Of a stretch of 60,863 bases of DNA, positions 1 to 7,872 are shown piece by piece. A program made the position numbers and the translations under genes. The stretch is from NCBI GenBank assembly GCA_964415885.1, contig CAYQCE010000019.1, forward strand, positions 1 through 60,863, read 5' to 3'. Under the pieces are notes generated by a model. It had not been told where the DNA came from. It saw nothing but the letters and a program-made list of their open reading frames with translations, and made no database searches. Every line of letters starts with the position of its first letter. Position 1 is the stretch's first letter. This stretch comes from CAYQCE01 sp964415885. Its GTDB lineage: Bacteria > Zixibacteria > MSB-5A5 > JAABVY01 > JAHJOQ01.

Positions 1-83
1 AATACTATACGGCTACTTTGAGATTGCCACGCTCGCTACGCTCACTCGCAAAGACCGAGGTTTTGGGGTTTCTCAACAAGCCC
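1..83 (+). repeat. Terminal copy of an interspersed repeat, inverted relative to 60729-60812
   Basis: This stretch matches the reverse complement of 60729-60812 over about 83 bases, with two substitutions (for example base 16) and one indel in the G run near 68. It contains the alternating GCTCGCTACGCTCACTCGC segment typical of short palindromic intergenic repeats in bacterial genomes. The small open frame across it is the translation of a repeat, not a gene. Placement at both window ends suggests a multicopy element at which an assembly stopped. Confidence 0.8.
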
Positions 84-84
84 T

Positions 85-142
85 TTCGCGGGAATGACGA
101 GAGAGTGGCGGGAATGACGAGAGAGGGCGGAGTGACGAGGGA
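85..142 (+). repeat. Short tandem repeats of about 20 bp
   Basis: The core GGAATGACGAGAGAG occurs at 91-105 and 111-125, 20 bp apart, and a degenerate third unit (GGAGTGACGAGGGA) follows at 129-142. The units directly follow the terminal repeat and are probably part of the same repetitive element. There are no spacers of CRISPR type. Confidence 0.7.
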
Positions 143-367
143 AGGGCGGGAAGAACATAGGAGAGGGCAAGAAACTGCCTTTTGTCATCAGTCTGAGCCG
201 CTCTTGTGCGCGGCCTTTGTTCTGCCGATTTTAGTTGACTAATCCAGTCCGAGTTCGTTAATTTTTTCTCAAATTGATGGACCGGACTGGTCGTATATCG
301 ACTAAGTACAGCCCGGCTTAGAGCTTGGGACTGGGTAGCTTAGGAGATTTCAGGCGGAGGCACTATA
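143..367 (+). other. Intergenic leader upstream of the cydAB operon
   Basis: No credible gene lies here. An 8-bp inverted repeat, CCAGTCCG at 244-251 and CGGACTGG at 283-290, is separated by 31 bases, and the second arm sits inside a smaller dyad GACC-ggact-GGTC at 280-292. A weak promoter-like TTGATG (274-279) and TATATC (294-299) have only 14 bases between them, so I do not call a promoter. The dyads could bind an oxygen- or redox-responsive regulator of the downstream oxidase, but that is inference. Confidence 0.4.
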
Positions 368-1702
368 GTGGATCCTGTTTTTCTTGCCAGACTCCAGTTT
401 GCCATAACTGTCGGTTTCCATTTTATCTTCCCCTCAATAACTATAGGATTAGCGTGGCTTCTCGTAATCGCCGAAACTATCGGATGGCGCAGGGGAGACG
501 AGCGGTATGTCAACCTTGGGAAGTTTTTCGGGAAGCTCTTCGCGGTGACATTCGCCGTCGGAGTGGCGACCGGCATTGTAATGGAGTTTCAGTTCGGTAC
601 CAACTGGGCGGAATACTCAAAATTCGTTGGCGATATATTCGGCGCTCCACTGGCAGCCGAAGGCGTGTTCGCGTTCTTCCTCGAATCCGGATTTCTCGGT
701 CTCTATCTGTTTGGCCGCGGACGGGTTTCGAAGGGAGTCCATTGGTTTTCGTCTCTCATGGTCGCGGTTGGTGCGACTATTTCGGCTTTCTGGATCATTG
801 TTGCGAATTCATGGCAACAGACTCCGGCCGGGTTTGTCGTACAAAACGGCCGGGCGGAGCTGACCGATTTCTGGGCGGCTGTCTTTAACCCGTCGACACT
901 TGTCAGATACTTCCACACGGTTGATGCATCGCTCATAACCGGAGCGTTCTTCATGGCCGGAGTGTGTGCGTATCTGCTTCTGAAAAAGAAGGCGGTCAAT
1001 GTGGCCAAAGTCGGGATGCGGATCGCGTTGATCTTCGGATTGATAGTATCGTTGCTCGAGGTGTTTCCGTTCGGGCACGAGCACGCCAAACAGGTCGCTC
1101 ACACGCAGCCGGAGAAGTTCGCGGCAATCGAGGGGCTTTATACGACGCAGTCCAAAGCCCCGATTGCGATATTCGGCCTCCCATCCGGTGGTGTCCCTCC
1201 GGAGCTGAAAGCTCCGATCGAGATACCGGGGCTTCTGAGCTGGCTGGCATTCGGGGATGTCGATGCGGAAATTCGAGGCATAGATTCGTTTCCGGAGGAT
1301 GAAATACCTCCGCTGTTTCTGACCTTCGCGTCTTTCCATACGATGGTCGGGCTTGGGATGATCTTCATCGGGCTAATGGTGCTCGGTGTGTTCTTCATGT
1401 GGCGAGGTACGCTGTGGAACAAACGTTGGTTCCTTAAGGCCTTGCTCTGGTCGATTCCGCTTCCCATAATTGCATGTCAGGTCGGATGGATCGCGGCGGA
1501 GGTGGGACGGCAGCCATGGATTGTCTATGGGCTTCTGAAAACGAAAGACGCTGCTTCTTTGACTGTCGGTGCGGGAGAGATACTCTTCTCGCTGCTGTTG
1601 TTCAGCTTCATATACCTGCTTCTCGGTGCTGTCTGGATTTACATACTCTCGAGGAAGATCAAGCACGGTCCGGAAGAGACCGGTAGCGCGGAGGCGGTTT
1701 GA
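368..1702 (+). CDS. cydA: Cytochrome bd-type quinol oxidase subunit I
   Basis: This is the 444-residue catalytic subunit of a cytochrome bd quinol:O2 oxidoreductase in the inner membrane. His18 (in VGFHFIFPSITIGL), His183 (YFHT) and Met326 (FHTMVGLGM) align with the b595 and b558 ligands His19, His186 and Met393 of E. coli CydA. The GRQPW signature is at 380-384, and the quinol-loop motif KFAAIEG is present. At 444 residues it is shorter than the E. coli protein, which fits a short Q-loop type. The start is GTG with GGAGG at 356-360. It is translationally coupled to cydB and opens a respiratory operon that also encodes a Rieske/cytochrome b module. Confidence 0.97.
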   Translation: MDPVFLARLQFAITVGFHFIFPSITIGLAWLLVIAETIGWRRGDERYVNLGKFFGKLFAVTFAVGVATGIVMEFQFGTNWAEYSKFVGDIFGAPLAAEGVFAFFLESGFLGLYLFGRGRVSKGVHWFSSLMVAVGATISAFWIIVANSWQQTPAGFVVQNGRAELTDFWAAVFNPSTLVRYFHTVDASLITGAFFMAGVCAYLLLKKKAVNVAKVGMRIALIFGLIVSLLEVFPFGHEHAKQVAHTQPEKFAAIEGLYTTQSKAPIAIFGLPSGGVPPELKAPIEIPGLLSWLAFGDVDAEIRGIDSFPEDEIPPLFLTFASFHTMVGLGMIFIGLMVLGVFFMWRGTLWNKRWFLKALLWSIPLPIIACQVGWIAAEVGRQPWIVYGLLKTKDAASLTVGAGEILFSLLLFSFIYLLLGAVWIYILSRKIKHGPEETGSAEAV

Positions 1703-2718
1703 TGGATCTCAACACTGTCTGGTTTATACTGGTTGGCGTTCTGCTGATAGGATACACGATACTCGATGGTTTCGATCTCGGCGTGGGCACGCTCCATCTA
1801 TTTGCACGCACCGACGAGGAACGCAGGATCAATATGAATGCAATCGGTCCGGTCTGGGATGGCAATGAGGTGTGGTTGCTCACCGGCGGTGGTGCGCTCT
1901 TTGCGGCGTTTCCATTCGTCTATGCCACCGTATTCAGCGGATTGTATCTGGCGCTGATGCTGCTCCTCACGGCCCTGATCTTTCGAGCCGTCTCGATGGA
2001 ATTTCGGAGTAAAGTGGAATCGCAATCATGGCGGCGGTTCTGGGATTACTGCTTTACAGTCGGGAGTTTTCTCCCAGCGCTTTTGTTTGGTGTTGCATTC
2101 GGCAATGTGCTGAAAGGACTTAAGATCGGCGCCAATTTCGAGTATCAGGGATCATTCCTCGGTCTTCTGAATCCTTATGCGATTCTCGTTGGCCTCGCTG
2201 CTGTGGCGATAATCGTTGCGCACGGAGCTACCTATATGACGATGAAGACGAAGGGTGAACTTCGAGAGAGGTTCGTCTCGTTTGCGAGCAAAGGCTGGAT
2301 CGGCTTCGTGGTTGTCTATGTGGTGGCCACCATAGCCACTTTCTTCGCGGCGCCGGAGCTGATGAAGGGAACGATCTCATCCCCGGTATTCTGGGTGCTC
2401 TTTGTGGTTTTCCTTGGCTCGCTGATCTATCATCCGGTTGCGCTGAAGGCGAAGAAGAACTTCAGGGCTTTCCTTTCATCTTCTCTGATGATACTCACTC
2501 TGATGGGAGTCTGCGCTGTCGGGCTCTATCCGACAATCGTGCCCTCGAGTATCGATCCATCATATAGCTTGACAATTTATAACGCATCATCTACTGATAG
2601 GACACTGACAGTGATGCTGATAATCGCTTTGATTGGGATGCCGCTGGTTATCGGCTACACTTACTATATATATCGGGTGTTCAAGGGAGAGGTTGTCATC
2701 ACGAGTGACAGCTATTAG
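1702..2718 (+). CDS. cydB: Cytochrome bd-type quinol oxidase subunit II
   Basis: This is the second membrane subunit of cytochrome bd, about 338 residues. The N-terminus has the family's glycine/aspartate-rich first helix (YTILDGFDLGVGTLHLF), followed by the GPVWDGNEVWL segment that typifies CydB. Hydrophobic helices cover nearly the whole protein. The ATG at 1702 overlaps the cydA TGA as TGATG; an in-frame TTG one codon earlier is possible but less likely. No short CydX-like gene is visible between it and the next gene 13 bases downstream. Confidence 0.96.
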   Translation: MDLNTVWFILVGVLLIGYTILDGFDLGVGTLHLFARTDEERRINMNAIGPVWDGNEVWLLTGGGALFAAFPFVYATVFSGLYLALMLLLTALIFRAVSMEFRSKVESQSWRRFWDYCFTVGSFLPALLFGVAFGNVLKGLKIGANFEYQGSFLGLLNPYAILVGLAAVAIIVAHGATYMTMKTKGELRERFVSFASKGWIGFVVVYVVATIATFFAAPELMKGTISSPVFWVLFVVFLGSLIYHPVALKAKKNFRAFLSSSLMILTLMGVCAVGLYPTIVPSSIDPSYSLTIYNASSTDRTLTVMLIIALIGMPLVIGYTYYIYRVFKGEVVITSDSY

Positions 2719-2731
2719 GAGATTTTAGGAG

Positions 2732-3211
2732 ATGTCAGACAAAGACTCTTCTGCAGACAAATCAAGGCGCAAATTCCTGATAGGCATCAGTGGCTTGAGC
2801 CTGCTCTGGGTTGGCGGAGCAGCGTATCCGATTGCGAGATATCTCGGGCCGCAGACCGCGCCGGACCCGTTCGGTGAGGATGGCCGTGCGGTTGTCGAGG
2901 GGATAGTGCCGTCCGAGGTAACGAAGCCCGGCATGGGCAAAAACGGCGGCTATGGTGGCAAGGGCCTTATCGTGTTTCGTCATCCGGATGGGAAGCTGCG
3001 CGCGTTCAATTCCAAGTGCACGCACGCCGGCTGCAATGTTGCGTTCGAGGGCGAGCGCATCTTTTGCCATTGTCATGGCGGGATATACAATCTCGAGGGC
3101 AAGAACATCGCCGGTCCGCCACCGCGACCGTTGACCGAACTCGGCGTCGAGGAGGAGGAGGATGTCATATATGTGTATCGTCTCCCTCGCGATGATTCTG
3201 AGGAGGCTTAG
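2732..3211 (+). CDS. Rieske [2Fe-2S] protein of a cytochrome bc-type complex
   Basis: This 159-residue protein carries an N-terminal twin-arginine signal/anchor (SRRKFLIG, then a hydrophobic helix), as expected for a cofactor-loaded Rieske subunit exported by Tat. Box I is C96-T-H98-A-G-C101 and box II C112-H-C114-H115-G, so both cluster-ligand Cys/His pairs and the disulfide cysteines are present. It would pass electrons from quinol to a c-type cytochrome together with the cytochrome b encoded 2 bases downstream. AGGAG precedes the ATG. Placement directly behind cydAB is unusual. Confidence 0.95.
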   Translation: MSDKDSSADKSRRKFLIGISGLSLLWVGGAAYPIARYLGPQTAPDPFGEDGRAVVEGIVPSEVTKPGMGKNGGYGGKGLIVFRHPDGKLRAFNSKCTHAGCNVAFEGERIFCHCHGGIYNLEGKNIAGPPPRPLTELGVEEEEDVIYVYRLPRDDSEEA

Positions 3212-3213
3212 GA

Positions 3214-4329
3214 TTGGAGAGTCTCGACAAGTATCCGATTCCGGATGATGCTGAGAAGAGGCTGCCGTCGGATGACAAGATCCCCGGCAAGGTGAGCCGA
3301 TTGCTGCTTCAGAGGTATCCGGTCTGGCCGATTGTCGACCATCTATCGGAGAAGGTTGTCCCCCGACACAGGCAATCTGTCTGGTATAACATTGGCGGGG
3401 TCGCGCTCTTCTTTCTCATCGTACAGATAGTGACCGGCGTTCTCCTGATGGTCTATTACAAGCCGGGGGCGCCGTGGCAGTCGGTTCAGCGCATTGTGAT
3501 GGAAGTGCCGTTCGGCAACCTGATTCGGAGTATCCATCACTGGAGCGCGAACCTGATGGTGCTCTCGTTGTTCATACACATGTTCAGCACGTTCTTCATG
3601 AAGGCGTACCGTCCTCCGCGTGAGGGAACCTGGCTGACCGGTCTCGTGCTGTTTGCAGTTACGCTGCTGTTCGGTTTTTCGGGCTATCTGTTGCCGTGGG
3701 ATGAGCTGTCGTTTTTTGCAACGCGCGTGGGTATTGAGGAGGCGGAGAAAACGCCGATTATCGGGCATTACCTCGGTCTTCTTGCAAAGGGCGGCCCGGA
3801 TGTGTCGCTGGATACGCTTGGGCGGTTCTACGTCTTGCACGTTATCGTTATGCCGCTCGTGTCGGTGCTTCTGATCGGGGTTCACCTGTTCTTCGTGCAG
3901 GTTCAGGGGGTTAGCGAACCGGATTCCTTCAGGAGACTGCCGAAGGAAAAGAAGAAGTACCACAAATTTTTCACCGAGTTTTTGTTTGCCGAGGTTCCGG
4001 TTTGGCTGGTACTGACTGTACTTCTGGTGTTTCTCTCGGCTGCATGGCCGCGGATACTGATGCCCGAGGCGGATCCGTACGCTGCTGCACCGGAGGGCAT
4101 AAAACCTGAATGGTATTTTCTGTCGCAGTTTCAGCTATTGAAGATGTTCCCCGGTAGTCTGGAGTTCGCAGGGATGATACTCTGGACCCTGATACCGATC
4201 TTCTTTTTGATGGCCCCATTTTTCGACAAATCCATTCCGACAGACCAGCGGGGTAAGATATTCGAGCGGCTTGGAATCGTCGCGCTCCTCGGGCTGATAG
4301 TTTACACGATCTGGGGATGGTTATCGTAG
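3214..4329 (+). CDS. Cytochrome b (fused b6/subunit IV type) of a bc-type complex
   Basis: This 371-residue membrane subunit oxidises quinol in a cytochrome bc complex. The first helix pair has His residues 14 apart (HHWSANLMVLSLFIH), and the second pair, in LHVIVMPLVSVLLIGVH, is 15 apart, which is the b6-type spacing. A PEWY motif (GIKPEWYF) near residue 300 marks the Qo site in the subunit-IV part, so b6 and subunit IV are fused. The start is TTG, placed so tightly after the Rieske gene that coupling is likely. No cytochrome c1 or f gene follows; the only c-type haem site in the operon is in the next gene. Confidence 0.94.
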   Translation: MESLDKYPIPDDAEKRLPSDDKIPGKVSRLLLQRYPVWPIVDHLSEKVVPRHRQSVWYNIGGVALFFLIVQIVTGVLLMVYYKPGAPWQSVQRIVMEVPFGNLIRSIHHWSANLMVLSLFIHMFSTFFMKAYRPPREGTWLTGLVLFAVTLLFGFSGYLLPWDELSFFATRVGIEEAEKTPIIGHYLGLLAKGGPDVSLDTLGRFYVLHVIVMPLVSVLLIGVHLFFVQVQGVSEPDSFRRLPKEKKKYHKFFTEFLFAEVPVWLVLTVLLVFLSAAWPRILMPEADPYAAAPEGIKPEWYFLSQFQLLKMFPGSLEFAGMILWTLIPIFFLMAPFFDKSIPTDQRGKIFERLGIVALLGLIVYTIWGWLS

Positions 4330-4359
4330 GATGGCAAGTGTGACAACGCGGAGATTGAC

Positions 4360-5787
4360 ATGAATTACCCGATATGGGATGTACCGTTTCTCGGAGCTGG
4401 TCTGATAGTTGCGATTATCGCGATCATCCATGTACTGATATCGCACCTTGCAATCGGTGGTGGGGCGTTCCTGTTCATCGCCGAGCTCTGGTCGAACAAG
4501 ACCGAGTATGGCGACCGGATTCGGGAATGGCTCCATAAGTATGCGACATGGTTCCTGGTTTACACGACCGTATTCGGTGCGGTGACAGGTGTTGGTATCT
4601 GGTTCTCGATTCAGCTCGCCAGCGCCGAGGCGACGAGCCTTCTGATACATCAGTTCGTGTTCGCATGGGCTATCGAGTGGGTTGCATTTCTGGGCGAGCT
4701 TACAGTTCTCTACTTCTACTTCTACGGCTGGAAAAAGAACTCCCGTTCGCTGCAGGTGTTACTCGCGGGCGCGTACTTCGGTATCGCATGGTTCTCGCTA
4801 TTTGTCATCAACGGCATCCTGACATTTATGCTTACCCCGGGAGACTGGACACTGGTCAATCAGGACATCTATCTCGGGTTCTTCAATCCGGGATTCCTGC
4901 CATCGCTATTTATCCGAACTCTTGCAATGTTCCTGATCGGCGGGCTGTTCGGAATAATCGTCGCGACGCGGGTGACGGATGATTCTGCGTTCAAAGAGCG
5001 AATTATATCGTTCTCCTCCAAGTGGGTGATACCCGCCGCGCTGATTGCGCCGTTTTTGATGTTTTGGTACTGGACGACTCTTCCGGCCAATACGATAGAG
5101 ATTTTCGAATCGGGTGCGACTGGTGTTCTCGGCGGCAAACTCGAGGCGCTGGCGCGGTATTTCTGGCTCGCGATAGTCGCTGCCGGTTTGATCCTGATCG
5201 GGACAGCGTTTATTATGATCCGACCCCGCGCTGCGTCGATCTCCGGAGCGATAGCACTTTTTCTAATTGCGCAATTCGGCGTGCTCGGCGCCGAGTTCTT
5301 CCGCGAGATGGCGCGCAAGCCGTTCGTTATTTATGATGTGCTCTATTCCAATGGCCTATGGAAGTCCGATGCGGATAATCCGGAGTATATGAAACGGCCT
5401 TATCTTGATCAGGCACTCTGGCATCCGAAAGTAGATGATCTGTCGGCCGAGCATGGCGAATGGGTGTTCAGGCTTCAGTGTGTGGGCTGTCACACACGCC
5501 ACGGCTACAGATCGATGGAGACCCGGACGGAGCAGTGGACGGGGGATTTCGGTTTTCGGTGGCTCGAGACTATGGATCAACAGGGAGTGATGCCGAAGTT
5601 TCAGGGAAGTGCGGAGGATCGGGCTGCTCTGGCGTCCTACATAATGTCGCTGCACGGAGACAGCATAACCGCGAGCGAGATTCTGGCTGCATCGGAAGCT
5701 GACTCAGAGATCGAAACGGAGCCGGATACGTCGAGCGCGGCATCCGACACGTTAGAGGTTTCGGTTCTACCAGAGGAGGGACGATGA
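4360..5787 (+). CDS. CydA-like membrane protein with C-terminal monohaem cytochrome c domain
   Basis: The N-terminal ~330 residues are polytopic and resemble the quinol-oxidase core of CydA. His24 lies nine residues before a glycine, as His19 does in CydA, and AIEW...GEL resembles the conserved glutamate segment of CydA helix III. Where CydA has FHT with the b558 ligand, this protein reads FIRT with Arg186, so that haem site looks lost. The C-terminus carries CVGCH (374-378) with a probable sixth ligand Met411 (VMPKF), followed by a low-complexity acidic tail. It is coupled to the next gene by ATGA. A role as electron acceptor of the preceding Rieske/b module is inference. Confidence 0.75.
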   Translation: MNYPIWDVPFLGAGLIVAIIAIIHVLISHLAIGGGAFLFIAELWSNKTEYGDRIREWLHKYATWFLVYTTVFGAVTGVGIWFSIQLASAEATSLLIHQFVFAWAIEWVAFLGELTVLYFYFYGWKKNSRSLQVLLAGAYFGIAWFSLFVINGILTFMLTPGDWTLVNQDIYLGFFNPGFLPSLFIRTLAMFLIGGLFGIIVATRVTDDSAFKERIISFSSKWVIPAALIAPFLMFWYWTTLPANTIEIFESGATGVLGGKLEALARYFWLAIVAAGLILIGTAFIMIRPRAASISGAIALFLIAQFGVLGAEFFREMARKPFVIYDVLYSNGLWKSDADNPEYMKRPYLDQALWHPKVDDLSAEHGEWVFRLQCVGCHTRHGYRSMETRTEQWTGDFGFRWLETMDQQGVMPKFQGSAEDRAALASYIMSLHGDSITASEILAASEADSEIETEPDTSSAASDTLEVSVLPEEGR

Positions 5788-6950
5788 TTGGATCGGTTGC
5801 TATAGCTTTAGCGTCGGTTTTTCCGGTGACGGTCATGCCGGTGCCGGACCCTCTCGGATATCCGATTCCGGCGTACGTTCTACAGGTGATATCATATTTG
5901 ACATTCAGTCTGCATCTGCTGGCGATGAACTTCACGGCCGGGTCCGCGATTCTCCTTCTCTGGGCGATGGCGCGAAGGAAGCCAGAATACAATGGAGCGG
6001 CATTCTTCCTCGGTTCATCGCTTCCGCTCGGGCTATCCTATGTCATAACGCTCGGTATTCCGCCGCTGCTGATAGTTCAGGTGCTCTACGGCCAGATGTT
6101 TTACAGCTCATCCATACTCGTCGGATCGTTCTGGATTCTGACTATTCCTGCGCTGACTGCTGCTTATGCGGGATACTATTTCCATAAGTTCAAACGCGAC
6201 GATCTACCTGGATTCCAGTGGCTGGTCGTGGGTGCGAGTCTTGTGCTGATGTTGTATGTCGGCTTTCTCCTGGTGAACAATCTGACCCTATCCTGGAGCC
6301 CGGAGAAATGGCTCGCCATGTACCGGGACAATCCCGGTGGCGGGACGCTTAATTTCAGCGAGCGCAGTCTCCATCCGAGATATACGCTCTTTCTTGGAGG
6401 CGCATTCGCGATGGCCGCAATTGGTCTCATCTGGAGAGGTGCTCTATTCAATCGTTGGGGATATGTAAAGGAAGGGACATTCTCGCAGAGATTTGGGCGG
6501 AACGCTTTCTTTCTTTCACCGATTCTCTGGGCCATCTCGGCTGTCGGAGTGTTTATGACGCGCACCGACAGCATCATGGAGATGTTCGAGGAAGTGAGCG
6601 CTACAATTCCGTTGATGGTGGTCGGAACGGTCGGATTCGTGCTTCTCGCCGCAGGTGTGTTGCTGTCCGTCGGGAAGAAATCATGGTTCTATCCGTTGCT
6701 TGCCTCCGTCGGGATGTTCACTGTAATGGCGTCGGCCGTCATATTCAGAGATCTGGCGAGGCTGAAGACGCTCGAACCGTACTTCACGCTCGACAGTGTG
6801 CCTATCGAACCGCAATGGGGGATGTTTGTAATGTTCGTTGTTGCCCTTTTGCTGGGCGCCGTTCTGCTCGTTCTCCTGTCATTCAAAGTCTTCCCGAATA
6901 TCGCGGCGCTCTCCCGAGAGAGATTCGAGCGTAGATTCGCGAACAATTGA
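5784..6950 (+). CDS. Second CydA-like polytopic membrane protein
   Basis: This 388-residue protein has about nine or ten hydrophobic segments. The first core helix reads LHLLAMNFTAG with His44 nine residues before Gly, the same spacing as the CydA b595 histidine and as His24 of the upstream partner. Beyond that I see no cytochrome or metal motif. The ATGA overlap with the previous gene points to a stoichiometric partner, perhaps a two-subunit CydA-derived complex. The exact reaction is unknown. The operon seems to end here; no clear terminator hairpin is visible in the following 188 bases. Confidence 0.65.
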   Translation: MIGSVAIALASVFPVTVMPVPDPLGYPIPAYVLQVISYLTFSLHLLAMNFTAGSAILLLWAMARRKPEYNGAAFFLGSSLPLGLSYVITLGIPPLLIVQVLYGQMFYSSSILVGSFWILTIPALTAAYAGYYFHKFKRDDLPGFQWLVVGASLVLMLYVGFLLVNNLTLSWSPEKWLAMYRDNPGGGTLNFSERSLHPRYTLFLGGAFAMAAIGLIWRGALFNRWGYVKEGTFSQRFGRNAFFLSPILWAISAVGVFMTRTDSIMEMFEEVSATIPLMVVGTVGFVLLAAGVLLSVGKKSWFYPLLASVGMFTVMASAVIFRDLARLKTLEPYFTLDSVPIEPQWGMFVMFVVALLLGAVLLVLLSFKVFPNIAALSRERFERRFANN

Positions 6951-7100
6951 ACCTCGAGTTTGTAAGAGTTGTGTAACGTGGACTGTGTTGACCTACTCAA
7001 TCATTTGCGATTGTCGGTCAGGTCTCGTTAGTTACTTAATCAGGTCGAGGGGGGAATCTGTTCAATGCCGAATCCCAATGTTACACAAAGTATTATTTCC

Positions 7101-7129
7101 TTGACATAAACCTATAGTGGGAGTAATTT
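7101..7129 (+). promoter_or_regulatory. Sigma-70-type promoter upstream of yceD-rpmF-plsX
   Basis: TTGACA at 7101-7106 and TAATTT at 7124-7129 have the ideal 17-base spacing. The ATG of the first gene is only 9 bases beyond the -10 box, so a transcript from here would be leaderless or nearly so. No Shine-Dalgarno sequence lies in front of that ATG, which agrees with this reading. Confidence 0.6.
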
Positions 7130-7138
7130 TGACAGCTT

Positions 7139-7669
7139 ATGAGTGGAATACTGTACTTAAATCGTCTGGAAGAAGGGACGAACAGAGCAGAGCTTGAGAT
7201 GACGGGCGAGGATCTCGATATCGAGCATCGCGACATCATCGAGGTAGGCGGTTACTTCGTCAATGTGACTGTAGAGAAACATTCGAATGAGTTCATCGTT
7301 CGGTGCATGGCGGATGCTGTTCATAAGTTGCAGTGTGCCAGATGCTTGGAGCCATTCAAGGCTCACTATGCCTTTGACTTTGCGTTCGTTATTCACAGTG
7401 TGAAGCCGCAGGGGGCTGCTGGCGAAGATTCGAGCGATGATTTCTTTGTTATCGAGGACTCAATAACCGAGTTTGATATAGCTCCTCTCATCCGGGAGCG
7501 GCTTCTTCTCGCAATTCCCTTGAAGCCTCTCTGTGATCCGGATTGTAAGGGTCTTTGCCCCAAATGCGGCATTGATCTGAACAAGGACACATGCAATTGT
7601 GTTAAGGACCAGATTGATGAGCGCTGGAGTGAACTCAAGAAGATACGGCAACAACTTGGAGGAAACTGA
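7139..7669 (+). CDS. yceD: YceD/DUF177 family protein
   Basis: This 176-residue member of the YceD (DUF177) family is almost always encoded just before ribosomal protein L32, as here. The paired cysteines match the family: CxxC at CARC in the middle, then CDPDC, CPKC and CNC near the C-terminus, which form zinc-ribbon-like clusters. The family has been linked to ribosomal RNA or large-subunit biogenesis; the biochemical role is unsettled. The start matches the family N-terminus (a short strand followed by LEEGTNRAELEM). Confidence 0.9.
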   Translation: MSGILYLNRLEEGTNRAELEMTGEDLDIEHRDIIEVGGYFVNVTVEKHSNEFIVRCMADAVHKLQCARCLEPFKAHYAFDFAFVIHSVKPQGAAGEDSSDDFFVIEDSITEFDIAPLIRERLLLAIPLKPLCDPDCKGLCPKCGIDLNKDTCNCVKDQIDERWSELKKIRQQLGGN

Positions 7670-7671
7670 CG

Positions 7672-7857
7672 ATGGCTCTTCCGAAGAGACGGCATTCCCA
7701 CACGCGCGGAGCCAAGCGGAGGACTCACTGGAAACTAACACGTCCCGCTCTCTCTGAATGCTCCAACTGTGGCAGTCGTAAGCTCGCGCATCATATCTGC
7801 CCGAGTTGCGGCTACTACGCGGGCAGAGAGATTATCACTCCGGAGTCCAGCGAGTAG
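7672..7857 (+). CDS. rpmF: 50S ribosomal protein L32
   Basis: This 61-residue basic protein begins MALPKRRHSHTRGAKRRTHW, the standard L32 N-terminus, and has a four-cysteine zinc ribbon (CSNC...CPSC). It is the zinc-binding form rather than the C-minus paralogue. It follows yceD after 2 bases and precedes plsX, a conserved arrangement linking ribosome and membrane lipid synthesis. GAGGAAAC just ahead of the ATG supplies the ribosome-binding site. Confidence 0.98.
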   Translation: MALPKRRHSHTRGAKRRTHWKLTRPALSECSNCGSRKLAHHICPSCGYYAGREIITPESSE

Positions 7858-7872
7858 GAACCCGCTCCGAAT

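Noticed and set aside
85..142. Possible CRISPR-like direct repeats
   Set aside because: The units are about 20 bp, adjacent without spacers, and no cas genes are present.
18..242. 74-residue open frame at the left end
   Set aside because: It is a translation of the terminal repeat; the same peptide start appears from the right-end copy.
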